DNA of 39,518 nucleotides from Metabacillus lacus (lineage in GTDB: Bacteria; Bacillota; Bacilli; Bacillales; Bacillaceae), in the NCBI RefSeq assembly GCF_009674805.1, contig NZ_WKKI01000038.1:1-39518 (forward strand), written 5' to 3'. A program made the translations under genes and the position numbers. The notes beneath the pieces are model-generated. The model was not told the DNA's origin. It worked only from the letters and a program-made list of their open reading frames with translations, and made no database searches. This document shows positions 39,457 to 39,518 of this stretch, in pieces (within the stretch, counting starts at the first letter, position 1; each line of letters opens with the position of its first letter).

Positions 39457-39518
39457 GTCCAGCTCCAGGCGCCAGCCCTTCGAGGTCATAAGCTGTCTTG
39501 GCCAAAAGGTCAAAGAAC
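39457..39518. repeat. Structured repeat, type B, copy 4 (cut by window end)
   Basis: The first 62 bases repeat copy 3 without a visible change, exactly 126 bases later, up to the loop AAAGAAC where the window ends. Confidence 0.92.

Noticed and set aside
39071-39513. Open frames of 69 and 87 codons on the minus strand at the window end
   Set aside because: They lie wholly in type A/B repeats; the repeated peptide is a result of the 126-bp period, which is a multiple of three.

Overview
The window looks like the chromosome of a low-to-moderate GC, spore-forming member of the Bacillaceae. Evidence is the strong AGGAGG-type ribosome binding sites, frequent GTG and TTG starts, a GerPF-like spore protein, the sporulation kinase KinB with KapB and KapD, and a gene order that, compared with what I remember of Bacillus subtilis, follows its yue - com - mrp - yuf - kap/kin - yug region. 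No rRNA, tRNA, CRISPR array or complete insertion sequence was seen. Genus cannot be fixed from the sequence alone.

Layout. 1-2973: accessory genes (partial GrpB-family gene, VOC protein, a frameshifted MFS exporter behind an ArsR-type regulator with a good promoter and operator). 3084-9382: yueF-yueG-yueH, an inserted HpaB-type flavin monooxygenase on the other strand, a 38-residue membrane microprotein, yueI, then pncA-pncB for NAD salvage. 9583-11531: a secreted NlpC/P60-fold protein that has lost its whole catalytic triad, an aldo/keto reductase and a small unknown gene. 11583-16395: degQ behind ComA-box-like sites, then the complete quorum-sensing cassette comQ-comX-comP-comA with its own pherotype (ComX ends in Phe-Trp-Trp). 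16540-18153: a 26-residue microprotein, a PQQ-type sugar dehydrogenase lipoprotein and yuxO. 18299-24058: the full seven-gene Mrp Na+/H+ antiporter operon on the minus strand. 24298-27571: a small yufS-like gene, yufK, and the pbpD-yuxK pair. 27787-32694: kapD, kapB, two small membrane-protein genes, kinB, patB, yugE. 33352-38965: yugF, alaR-alaT, an inserted ECF sigma factor / large anti-sigma pair, and yugI.

Two gaps (32772-33347 and 39035-39518) are filled by GC-richer repeats. The copies share conserved loops and linkers, but their stems differ in sequence while staying complementary, at fixed spacing. That covariation is the most unusual structural signal in the window and suggests a mobile or replicated element selected for folding rather than for protein.

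How the genes fit together: ComX made by ComQ signals through ComP to ComA, and ComA probably activates degQ. KinB with KapB, and KapD as a brake, feed the sporulation phosphorelay. Mrp handles Na+ and pH stress; PBP4, the dead NlpC-fold protein and the ECF pair belong to the cell envelope. PncA and PncB salvage nicotinamide, and AlaR/AlaT, PatB and YugF are metabolic. Function calls rest on motifs, length and remembered gene order; no database search was run.
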